Shown here piece after piece: positions 57,533 through 64,000 of a DNA stretch of 64,000 nt (position 1 is the first letter of the stretch; each line of letters starts with the position of its first letter). The stretch is from positions 56,137 through 120,136 of the forward strand of contig NZ_JAATVU010000015.1 of assembly GCF_013184745.1 (NCBI RefSeq), given 5' to 3'. The notes beneath the pieces are model-generated. The model was not told the origin of the DNA. It saw nothing but the letters and a program-made list of their open reading frames with translations, and did no database searches. The stretch is from Mangrovicoccus sp. HB161399. GTDB taxonomy: Bacteria > Pseudomonadota > Alphaproteobacteria > Rhodobacterales > Rhodobacteraceae. Both the position numbers and the translations under genes were made by a program.

Positions 57533-58363
57533 ATGCGCGACACCTCCGATAGCAGTTTGCCCTTCCTGAAGATGCATGGGGCCGGGAACGACTTTGTCGT
57601 CATCGACAGCCGTGGCCGGCCTGCACGCGTGACCGAGGCCCTGGCCCGCGCGGTCGGCGACCGCCACCGCGGCGTCGGATTCGACCAGCTGGCCGAGATC
57701 CGCGACGGAGAAGACAGCGACATCTGCCTCGATTTCTGGAATTCCGACGGCAGCCGCGCCGGGGCCTGCGGGAACGCGACCCGCTGCGTCGCCGATCTGG
57801 TGATGGCCGGATTGGGCCGCGACTCGGTGAGCATCCGCACGATGCGCGGGCTTCTCCATGCCGAGCGCCGCGGCGGTGCGGTCTGGGTCAACATGGGCGC
57901 GCCGCAGCTCGACTGGCAGGACGTGCCGCTGGCCCGCGAGATGGACGTGACCGCGCTGCCGCTGGCGGGCGATCCGGTGGCGGTCGGCATGGGCAATCCC
58001 CATGCGGTGCATTTCGTCGCCGATGCCGAGGCGGTCGATCTCGAAGGGCAGGGACCGGGCGTCGAGCACGATCCGCTGTTCCCCGAGCGCACCAATGTCG
58101 AATACGCCAGCCTGACCGCGCCGGACCACCTGCGCATGCGGGTCTGGGAACGCGGCACCGGCGTCACGCTGGCCTGCGGCTCGGGCGCCTGCGCCACCGC
58201 CGTGGCCGCCAACCTGCGCGGGCTGACGGGCCGGACGGTCGCGCTCGACCTCGATGGCGGGCGGCTCCTGGTCGACTGGCGCGAGGACGGCGTCTGGCTC
58301 TCGGGCCCGGTCGCCTATGTGTTCTCGGCGGAATTCGAGACGTCCTTCCTGGAGGCCGTGTGA
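57533..58363 (+). CDS. dapF: Diaminopimelate epimerase
   Basis: A 276-residue PLP-independent racemase converting LL- to meso-diaminopimelate for lysine and peptidoglycan synthesis. The two catalytic cysteines are in GACGNATRC and [10 protein letters not shown], and the N-terminus has [13 protein letters not shown]. The ATG at 57533 is the first plausible start; its ribosome site is weak. Its stop overlaps mtaB by one base. Confidence 0.95.
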   Translation: MRDTSDSSLPFLKMHGAGNDFVVIDSRGRPARVTEALARAVGDRHRGVGFDQLAEIRDGEDSDICLDFWNSDGSRAGACGNATRCVADLVMAGLGRDSVSIRTMRGLLHAERRGGAVWVNMGAPQLDWQDVPLAREMDVTALPLAGDPVAVGMGNPHAVHFVADAEAVDLEGQGPGVEHDPLFPERTNVEYASLTAPDHLRMRVWERGTGVTLACGSGACATAVAANLRGLTGRTVALDLDGGRLLVDWREDGVWLSGPVAYVFSAEFETSFLEAV

Positions 58364-59622
58364 TGGACGCGCCCGTCCCCAAATTCGCCACGCTCGGCTG
58401 CCGCCTCAACGCCTACGAAACCGAGGCGATGAAGGAGCTGGCGCAATCCGCCGGTCTGGGCGAGACCGTCGTGGTCAATACCTGCGCCGTGACGGCCGAG
58501 GCGGTGCGCAAGTCCCGCCAGGAGATACGCCGCCTGCGCCGCGAGAACCCGAACGCCAAGGTCGTGGTCACCGGCTGCGCCGTGCAGACCGAGCCGGACA
58601 GCTTCTCCGCCATGGAGGAGGTCGATTTCGTCGTCGGCAACACCGAGAAGATGCAGCCCGAGACCTGGCGCGGCATGGCGGCCGATTTCATCGGCGAGAC
58701 CGAGCGCGTGCAGGTCGACGACATCATGTCGGTGACCGAGACCGCGGGCCATCTGATCGACGGCTTCGGCACGCGGAGCCGCGCCTATGTCCAGGTCCAG
58801 AACGGCTGCGACCACCGCTGCACCTTCTGCATCATCCCCTTCGGCCGCGGCAATTCCCGCTCGGTCCCCGCAGGCGTCGTGGTCGACCAGATCCGGCGGC
58901 TGGTGCAGCGCGGCTACAACGAGGTCGTGCTGACCGGGGTCGACCTGACCTCCTGGGGCGCCGACCTGCCCGCCGCGCCGAAGCTCGGCGATCTGGTGAT
59001 GCGCATCCTCAAGCTGGTGCCCGAGCTGCCGCGGCTGCGCATCTCCTCGATCGACTCGATCGAGGTGGACGGGAACCTGATGCGCGCCATCGCGGAGGAG
59101 GGGCGGCTGATGCCGCATCTGCACCTGTCGCTGCAGGCGGGCGACGACATGATCCTCAAGCGGATGAAGCGCCGCCACCTGCGGGACGATGCGATCCGCT
59201 TCTGCGAGGAAGCGCGCCGCCTGCGCCCCGACATGACCTTCGGCGCCGACATCATCGCGGGCTTCCCGACCGAGACCGAGGAGATGTTCCTCAACTCGCT
59301 GAGGCTGGTGGAGGAATGCAACCTGACCTGGCTGCATGTCTTCCCCTACAGCCCGCGCGAAGGCACGCCCGCCGCGCGGATGCCCGCGGTCGACGGACGC
59401 GCGATCAAGGACCGGGCCGCCCGGCTGCGCGCCGCGGGCGAGGCCGCCGTGGCGCGGCATCTCGCAGCCCAGGTCGGGCGCGACCACCAGGTCCTGATGG
59501 AAAGCCCGCGCATGGGCCGCACCGCGCAATTCGCCGAGGTGCATTTCGGCGCGGACCAGCCCGAGGGACAGATCGTGTCCGCCCGCATCACCGGAGTGAC
59601 GGCCGCCGGCCTGACGGCGTGA
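58363..59622 (+). CDS. mtaB: tRNA (N6-L-threonylcarbamoyladenosine(37)-C2)-methylthiotransferase MtaB
   Basis: A 419-residue radical-SAM methylthiotransferase that converts t6A37 to ms2t6A37 in tRNAs reading ANN codons, including tRNA-Lys. The N-terminal MTTase domain has cluster cysteines in TLGCRLN, VNTCAVT and VTGCAVQ; the radical-SAM triad is CDHRCTFC. The ATG at 58363 overlaps the dapF stop (TGATG) with GGAGG 7-11 nt upstream; the GTG three bases earlier is less likely. Confidence 0.94.
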   Translation: MDAPVPKFATLGCRLNAYETEAMKELAQSAGLGETVVVNTCAVTAEAVRKSRQEIRRLRRENPNAKVVVTGCAVQTEPDSFSAMEEVDFVVGNTEKMQPETWRGMAADFIGETERVQVDDIMSVTETAGHLIDGFGTRSRAYVQVQNGCDHRCTFCIIPFGRGNSRSVPAGVVVDQIRRLVQRGYNEVVLTGVDLTSWGADLPAAPKLGDLVMRILKLVPELPRLRISSIDSIEVDGNLMRAIAEEGRLMPHLHLSLQAGDDMILKRMKRRHLRDDAIRFCEEARRLRPDMTFGADIIAGFPTETEEMFLNSLRLVEECNLTWLHVFPYSPREGTPAARMPAVDGRAIKDRAARLRAAGEAAVARHLAAQVGRDHQVLMESPRMGRTAQFAEVHFGADQPEGQIVSARITGVTAAGLTA

Positions 59623-60251
59623 CGCCGGTCCTGTGGTCCTTCCGCCGCTGCCCCTATGCGATGCGGGCGCGGCTGGCGCTGCAGGTCGCGGGCGTGCACG
59701 CCGAACTCCGCGAGATCGTGCTGCGCGCCAAGCCCGCGGAGTTCCTCGAGGTCTCGCCGGACGGCACGGTGCCGCTGCTGCATGCCGGGCAGGGGATCGT
59801 GGCGGAAAGCCTGGACATCATGCTCTGGGCGCTGGACCGGAGCGACCCGGAGGGCTGGCTCGCCATGCCGGAAGAGGGGCGCGACCTGATCCGCCGCTTC
59901 GACGGGCCGTTCAAGCAGTCGCTCGACCGCACGAAATATGTGTCCCGCCATCCGGAGAGCGACCCGGAGGAGATGCGGGCCGCTGCAATGGGGATGCTGG
60001 GCGGGCTGGCGCCGCGGCTCGATCCCTGGCTGTTCGGCCGGTCGCCGCGGCTGGCGGACATGGCCATCCTGCCTTTCGTGCGGCAATTCGCGATGATTGA
60101 CCGGCCGCGCTTCGGCCGGGAGGCGCCGATGCCCGTGCAGCGCTGGCTGGAGACCTTCCTGGCGCTGCCGCTCTTCGCCGCGGTGATGCCGAAGCTGCCG
60201 CCCTGGGCGCCGGGGCAGGCGCCGCGCCTCATGCCCTTTCCGGCGCCCTGA
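59619..60251 (+). CDS. Glutathione S-transferase family protein
   Basis: A 210-residue thioredoxin-fold GST-like protein. The N-terminal domain has SFRRCPYAMRARLAL (Cys-type active-site start, as in omega/YibF-like GSTs) and SPDGTVPLLHAG with the cis-Pro; a helical C-domain follows. The start is GTG at 59619 overlapping the mtaB stop (GTGA). Third gene of the dapF operon; its substrate is unknown. Confidence 0.87.
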   Translation: MTPVLWSFRRCPYAMRARLALQVAGVHAELREIVLRAKPAEFLEVSPDGTVPLLHAGQGIVAESLDIMLWALDRSDPEGWLAMPEEGRDLIRRFDGPFKQSLDRTKYVSRHPESDPEEMRAAAMGMLGGLAPRLDPWLFGRSPRLADMAILPFVRQFAMIDRPRFGREAPMPVQRWLETFLALPLFAAVMPKLPPWAPGQAPRLMPFPAP

Positions 60252-60292
60252 GGTGCAGGGCCGGGCCGCCGGGGCCCGGCTGCGGGATGCGC

Positions 60293-60571
60293 TTACTGGC
60301 AGGGCGCCTTGTAATAGGTGCCGTCGCCGTTTGCATAGTAGCACTGCTGGCCGTCGTCATGCCTGGCCACCAGGGCGCCTGCCGCCGCACCGGCCAGCGC
60401 GCCTGCCGCGGTCCAGCCGCTGTTGGCGCCCAGCAGGGTTGCGATGACCGCGCCGCCGACGGCGCCCGCGCCTGCGCCCATTGCGGTCGCGCCCTGTTCC
60501 TGGGTCATGTTCTCGCAGGCCGAGAGGGCAAGCGCCCCGGCCAGCACGGCTGCGGTAATCTGGGTCTTCAT
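60293..60571 (-). CDS. Glycine-zipper lipoprotein
   Basis: A 92-residue lipoprotein precursor with lipobox LSAC (Cys at residue 19), a Gly/Ala-rich zipper (GAGAGAVGGAVIATLLGANSG, split by small residues) and a C-terminal CYYANGDGTYYKAPC pair of cysteines. Resembles outer-membrane YMGG/Rickettsia 17-kDa-type surface antigens in layout. GAGGAG precedes the ATG. Probably outer-membrane. Confidence 0.78.
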   Translation of the reverse strand: MKTQITAAVLAGALALSACENMTQEQGATAMGAGAGAVGGAVIATLLGANSGWTAAGALAGAAAGALVARHDDGQQCYYANGDGTYYKAPCQ

Positions 60572-60725
60572 CGGATGTCTCCTCGATATTCCAATGGCGC
60601 GATCCTAGGGACAATGCAGCCCTTGCGGAAGGCGGCGTGTTCGCCGCAGCGCGGAAAGCGGCCCAGGCCCATTGACCCGGCGGCCCGTTCGCTGTTCAAG
60701 CACGCAGTGCGAGAGGAGATGTCCC

Positions 60726-61946
60726 ATGCCCGATGACCTGATCAACAGCTTCATGACCGGTCCCGACGAAAACGGCCGCTTCGGCGACTTCGGCGGCCGC
60801 TTCGTCTCCGAGACCCTGATGCCGCTGATCCTGGAGCTTGAGAAGCAATACGACTTCGCCAAGACCGATCCCGAATTCTGGGCGGAGATGGACTATCTCT
60901 GGAAGCACTACGTCGGCCGTCCCAGCCCGCTCTATTTCGCCGAGCGGCTGACCGAATACTGCGGCGGCGCCAAGATCTACCTCAAGCGCGACGAACTGAA
61001 CCATACCGGCGCGCACAAGATCAACAACGTGCTCGGCCAGATCATCCTGGCGCGCCGCATGGGCAAGACCCGGATCATCGCGGAAACCGGCGCGGGCCAG
61101 CACGGCGTGGCCACCGCCACCGTCTGCGCCAAGTTCGGCCTGAAATGCGTCGTCTACATGGGCGCGCACGATGTCGAGCGGCAGAAGCCGAACGTGTTCC
61201 GCATGAAGCTTCTGGGCGCCGAGGTGGTCCCGGTGACCTCTGGCCGCGGCACGCTCAAGGACGCGATGAACGACGCGCTGCGCGACTGGGTGACCAACGT
61301 GCGCGACACCTTCTACTGCATCGGCACCGTGGCGGGTCCGCATCCCTATCCGGCGATGGTCCGCGACTTCCAGGCGATCATCGGCAAGGAAGCCAAGGAG
61401 CAGATGCTGGAGCAGGAAGGCCGCCTGCCCGACACGCTGGTCGCCGCGATCGGCGGCGGGTCGAACGCGATGGGCCTGTTCTTCCCCTTCCTCGACGACA
61501 AGGACGTCAGGATCATCGGCGTCGAAGCCGGCGGCAAGGGCGTCAACGAGAAGATGGAGCACTGCGCCTCGCTGACCGGCGGGCGTCCGGGCGTGCTGCA
61601 CGGCAACCGCACCTACCTGCTGCAGGACGATGACGGCCAGATCCTCGAGGGCTACTCGATCTCCGCGGGTCTCGACTATCCGGGCATCGGGCCGGAGCAT
61701 TCCTGGCTGCACGACACCGGGCGCGCGCAATACGTCTCGATCACCGACAAGGAGGCGCTGGCCGCCTTCCAGGTCTGCTGCGCGCAGGAAGGCATCATCC
61801 CGGCGCTGGAGCCCAGCCACGCGCTCGGACATGTGCTGAAGATCGCGCCCGAGCTGCCCAAGGACCACATCATCTGCATGAACATGTGCGGCCGCGGCGA
61901 CAAGGACATCTTCGCGGTGGCCCAGCATCTCGGCGTCGAGATGTAG
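60726..61946 (+). CDS. trpB: Tryptophan synthase beta chain
   Basis: A 406-residue PLP enzyme joining indole and serine to tryptophan. The PLP lysine is K98 in [10 protein letters not shown], the phosphate loop is GGGSNAMG (near 238) and GRGDKD near the end is conserved. GAGGAG lies before the ATG at 60726. It stands alone here: neither trpF upstream nor trpA downstream is present, and a terminator follows at once. Confidence 0.96.
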   Translation: MPDDLINSFMTGPDENGRFGDFGGRFVSETLMPLILELEKQYDFAKTDPEFWAEMDYLWKHYVGRPSPLYFAERLTEYCGGAKIYLKRDELNHTGAHKINNVLGQIILARRMGKTRIIAETGAGQHGVATATVCAKFGLKCVVYMGAHDVERQKPNVFRMKLLGAEVVPVTSGRGTLKDAMNDALRDWVTNVRDTFYCIGTVAGPHPYPAMVRDFQAIIGKEAKEQMLEQEGRLPDTLVAAIGGGSNAMGLFFPFLDDKDVRIIGVEAGGKGVNEKMEHCASLTGGRPGVLHGNRTYLLQDDDGQILEGYSISAGLDYPGIGPEHSWLHDTGRAQYVSITDKEALAAFQVCCAQEGIIPALEPSHALGHVLKIAPELPKDHIICMNMCGRGDKDIFAVAQHLGVEM

Positions 61947-61972
61947 GGCTGAACGCCGTTCTGAATGCGCGG

Positions 61973-61998
61973 AGGCCGGGCCATGTGCCCGGCCTTTT
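61973..61998 (+). terminator. Intrinsic terminator after trpB
   Basis: GGCCGGGC (61974-61981) pairs with GCCCGGCC (61987-61994) around CATGT, followed by TTTT. It also lies next to the stop of the convergent permease gene and could serve both directions. Confidence 0.85.
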
Positions 61999-62003
61999 GC
62001 GTT

Positions 62004-63662
62004 TCAGCGGTTGGTGCGCGCCAGCAGGATCACGGCGGAAAGCCCGACGAGGATGATCAACATCGAGGGCGGGGCGGCATCGCCGATCTTCTCCAGCGAG
62101 GCCTGGTCATAGACCCGGGTCGCCAGCGTGTCGAAATTGAACGGCCGCAGGAGCAGCGTCGCGGGCAGCTCCTTCACCCCGTCGACGAAGACCAGCAGCA
62201 GCGCCGTGCCGATCGACCCCTTGATCATCGGCAGGTGCACCGTCCTGAGCGTGCCGGCCGGCGTCCGCCCCAGCGAGCGCGCCGCCATCGGCAGGCTGGG
62301 CGCGATCCGGCCCATGGCGCTGTCGGCGGCGCCCTGTCCGATGGCGAAGAACCGCACCATGTAGGACAGGATCACCGCCGCCGAGGAACCGGTCAGCACC
62401 ATGCCGACATTCACGCCGAAGAGGTCGAAGAAATCCGCGATCCGGTGGTCCAGCGCCGCCACCGGCAACAGCAGTCCGAGGCCCAGCACCGCGCCGGGCG
62501 CCGCATAGCCGAGCGCCGTCACCGGCAGCAGCCCGCGCATCGCCTTCGACCCGGTCAGCCGCACGCCGTAGACCAAGAGCAGGCTGAGGCAGACGGTCAG
62601 GACCGAGGCAGAGCCCGCCGTGGCCAGCGTGTTGACCGCGGCCTGGATCAGCCGCGGATCGAGCCACTCGCCGGCATTGCGGATCGCCAGATGGGCGATG
62701 ATGCCGCCGGGCAGCAGGAAGCCGATGAAGAAGGGCACCAGGCAGGCGAGGGTCGCGATCCAGCCGGCCGGCCCTGCGAGCGGAATCGGGTTCGGCTTCG
62801 ACAGCCGCTTGGCATGGGAATAGACCTGCGCACGGCGGCGGCTGGCCCGCTCGGCCGAGGCGAGGACCAGCACCAGCCCGAGGCTCACCAGCGCGATCTG
62901 CGCCGCGCCGGCGGCCGATCCGCCCTCCAGCCAGGTGGTGAAGATGCCTGTGGTCAGGGTCTGCACGGCGAAGAAGTCGACCACGCCGAAATCCGCTCCG
63001 GTCTCCATCATCACGATGGCGATGCCGGCCGCGGCGGCCGGACGGATCAGCGGCAGGCCGACCCGGACGAAGCGCGCGACATGGCCTGCGCCGAGCGCCC
63101 TTGCGACATCGAAGCTGGAGGCCGAATGCTCGCGCAGCGCGCTGCGGCTGAGCAGGTAGACATAGGGGAACAGCGCCGCCGACAGGACCAGGATCGCCGC
63201 CCAGCGGGAGCGGATCTCGGGGAACCAGTAGTCGCGCGCGTTTTCCCAGCCGAAGAGCGCACGCAGCCCGGTCTGCACTGGTCCGGCATATTCCAGCAGA
63301 TCGGTCAGCGCATAGGCGCCGATATAGGCCGGGATCGCCATCGGCAGCAGCAGCGCCCAGCGGAGCCAGCGCACGCCCGGGAAGCTGTACATCGTCACCA
63401 GCCAGGCCGTGACCGTGCCCGCGAGCCCGGCGAAGAAGCCGACCGAGGCCATCATCACCAGCGTGTTGCCGAGGTAGCGCGGCAGCGTCGTGGAGGCCAG
63501 ATGCCCCCAGACCCCGCCTGAATTTCCGACGGCCAGCCAGATCACGGTGGCCAGCGGCAGGAGGACGAGGGCGGCGATCAGCGCGGTCAGGACCAGCCAG
63601 GGCATCTGGCCCAGCCGGAGACTCGGGATCGGAGGGGGCGAGGTGGGCATGGTTCGGGACAT
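62004..63662 (-). CDS. Iron(III)-type ABC transporter permease (FbpB/SfuB-like)
   Basis: A 552-residue fused permease with about twelve hydrophobic segments in two homologous halves, each with an EAA-like loop (ASSFDVARALGAGHVARF and AARSLGRTPAGTLRTVHLPM). This double architecture is typical of ferric-iron (FbpB/SfuB/AfuB) importers. No binding protein or ATPase gene is adjacent, so the operon partners may be encoded elsewhere. The 245-nt region to the right (63663-63907) holds no gene I can support. Confidence 0.85.
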   Translation of the reverse strand: MSRTMPTSPPPIPSLRLGQMPWLVLTALIAALVLLPLATVIWLAVGNSGGVWGHLASTTLPRYLGNTLVMMASVGFFAGLAGTVTAWLVTMYSFPGVRWLRWALLLPMAIPAYIGAYALTDLLEYAGPVQTGLRALFGWENARDYWFPEIRSRWAAILVLSAALFPYVYLLSRSALREHSASSFDVARALGAGHVARFVRVGLPLIRPAAAAGIAIVMMETGADFGVVDFFAVQTLTTGIFTTWLEGGSAAGAAQIALVSLGLVLVLASAERASRRRAQVYSHAKRLSKPNPIPLAGPAGWIATLACLVPFFIGFLLPGGIIAHLAIRNAGEWLDPRLIQAAVNTLATAGSASVLTVCLSLLLVYGVRLTGSKAMRGLLPVTALGYAAPGAVLGLGLLLPVAALDHRIADFFDLFGVNVGMVLTGSSAAVILSYMVRFFAIGQGAADSAMGRIAPSLPMAARSLGRTPAGTLRTVHLPMIKGSIGTALLLVFVDGVKELPATLLLRPFNFDTLATRVYDQASLEKIGDAAPPSMLIILVGLSAVILLARTNR

Positions 63663-63907
63663 CTCGGCACCGGGGCTGCAGGACGGGGTTTCCTAGCCCG
63701 TCCGCCGCGCCCATGCAAAGCGTCCTAGCCGCGCAGTCCGCCGGGGGCCCCGCTTTGGTGGCCGCGGCCCCAATTCGCGGCGTTTCGCGGCGGCTGGTTT
63801 GCCGGCGGACGGCAAGCCCGCACGGTTCCAAATTTGCGGCCGGTGCCTCGCTTTGCCGGGGCAGCCGGCTGTATCGCGGATCGGGCCGCCGGGTTCCAGC
63901 GGCGTCT

Positions 63908-64000
63908 GCTAGTTGTTCAGTCCCGGCATCTGGTGGATCGGATCAACATTGAATCTGTCTGGTTCAGATGTCCAGATTTTGCAGATGTATTCGTATGGCG
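63908..64000 (-). mobile_element. C-terminal end of an IS481-family transposase, cut by the window edge
   Basis: The last 30 codons of a transposase, reading ...PYEYICKIWTSEPDRF then DPIHQMPGLNN and a TAG stop at 63908-63910. The WTSEP...F..DPIHQMPGLN ending is the hallmark of IS481-family DDE transposases. The rest of the element lies past the right edge. No terminal inverted repeat could be identified in the ~100 nt beyond the stop. Confidence 0.85.

Noticed and set aside
58254..60251. 665-residue frame joining mtaB and GST regions
   Set aside because: Only the part from the GTG at 59619 matches a family; the rest is a shadow of mtaB.

Overview
The window looks like a chromosomal segment of a high-GC alphaproteobacterium, most likely from the Rhodobacteraceae/Paracoccaceae. 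The reasons are the overlapping hisS-hisZ-hisG run, the dapF-mtaB-GST run, a VPLPA-type C-terminal sorting tail, a long-chain NifF-like flavodoxin, a PQQ/c-550 alcohol-oxidation accessory cluster and the general codon use. This is an inference from protein content; no rRNA is present. The only RNA gene seen is one tRNA-Lys(TTT).

Layout, left to right. (1) 1-4.1 kb: xanthine dehydrogenase xdhA and xdhB (xdhB runs off the left edge) and an HWE-family sensor kinase, all minus. (2) 4.3-12.2 kb: dnaE, an exported papain-like cysteine protease, slyX, and the translationally coupled hisS-hisZ-hisG. (3) 12.2-17.8 kb: PQQ-dependent alcohol dehydrogenase accessory genes: ABC permease and ATPase, a YVTN beta-propeller, an ABC-type binding protein, cytochrome c-550 PedF and a XoxJ/MxaJ-like binding protein. 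The quinoprotein itself is not in the window. (4) 17.9-24.1 kb: an ApbE flavin transferase coupled to a NosR/NirI-like flavinylated Fe-S membrane protein, then a GMC oxidoreductase with a divergent LysR regulator and a small c-type cytochrome. (5) 24.3-25.4 kb: cold-shock protein, small charged protein, flavodoxin. (6) 25.5-36.7 kb: polyamine block, potFGHI plus a glutamine-synthetase-like gene on minus, divergent from a second glutamine-synthetase-like gene, an aminotransferase, a PuuB-like oxidase and an aldehyde dehydrogenase on plus. Together they import putrescine-type amines and carry them toward succinate. (7) 36.7-39.1 kb: accessory pocket with a small PARP-fold ADP-ribosyltransferase-like gene, a decayed paralogue of the gene at 49350, a lipoprotein, a cupin and a thermonuclease-like protein. 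(8) 39.2-46 kb: YbhFGRS-type drug-efflux ABC genes, divergent from a two-component pair and a YfdX-family protein. (9) 45.9-46.4 kb: two copies of an approximately 158-nt non-coding repeat. (10) 46.4-49.7 kb: patatin / acetoacetate decarboxylase / 3-hydroxybutyrate dehydrogenase operon. (11) 50.0-57.4 kb: lepA followed directly by a PycTM-like membrane protein, a visibly AT-richer patch with an unrecognised membrane protein and a frameshifted peroxiredoxin fragment, then a secreted DUF7282-like protein, intact peroxiredoxin, rsmD, a trypsin-like protease, map and tRNA-Lys. (12) 57.5-64 kb: dapF-mtaB-GST, lipoprotein, trpB, an iron-type ABC permease, and the C-terminus of an IS481-family transposase cut by the right edge.

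Most of the window is ordinary metabolism organised in tightly overlapping operons (many ATGA or GTGA junctions). The unusual material is concentrated at 36.8-37.6 kb, 45.9-46.4 kb, 51.8-53.5 kb and the right edge. No CRISPR array, prophage, integrase, complete IS element or replication origin was recognised.
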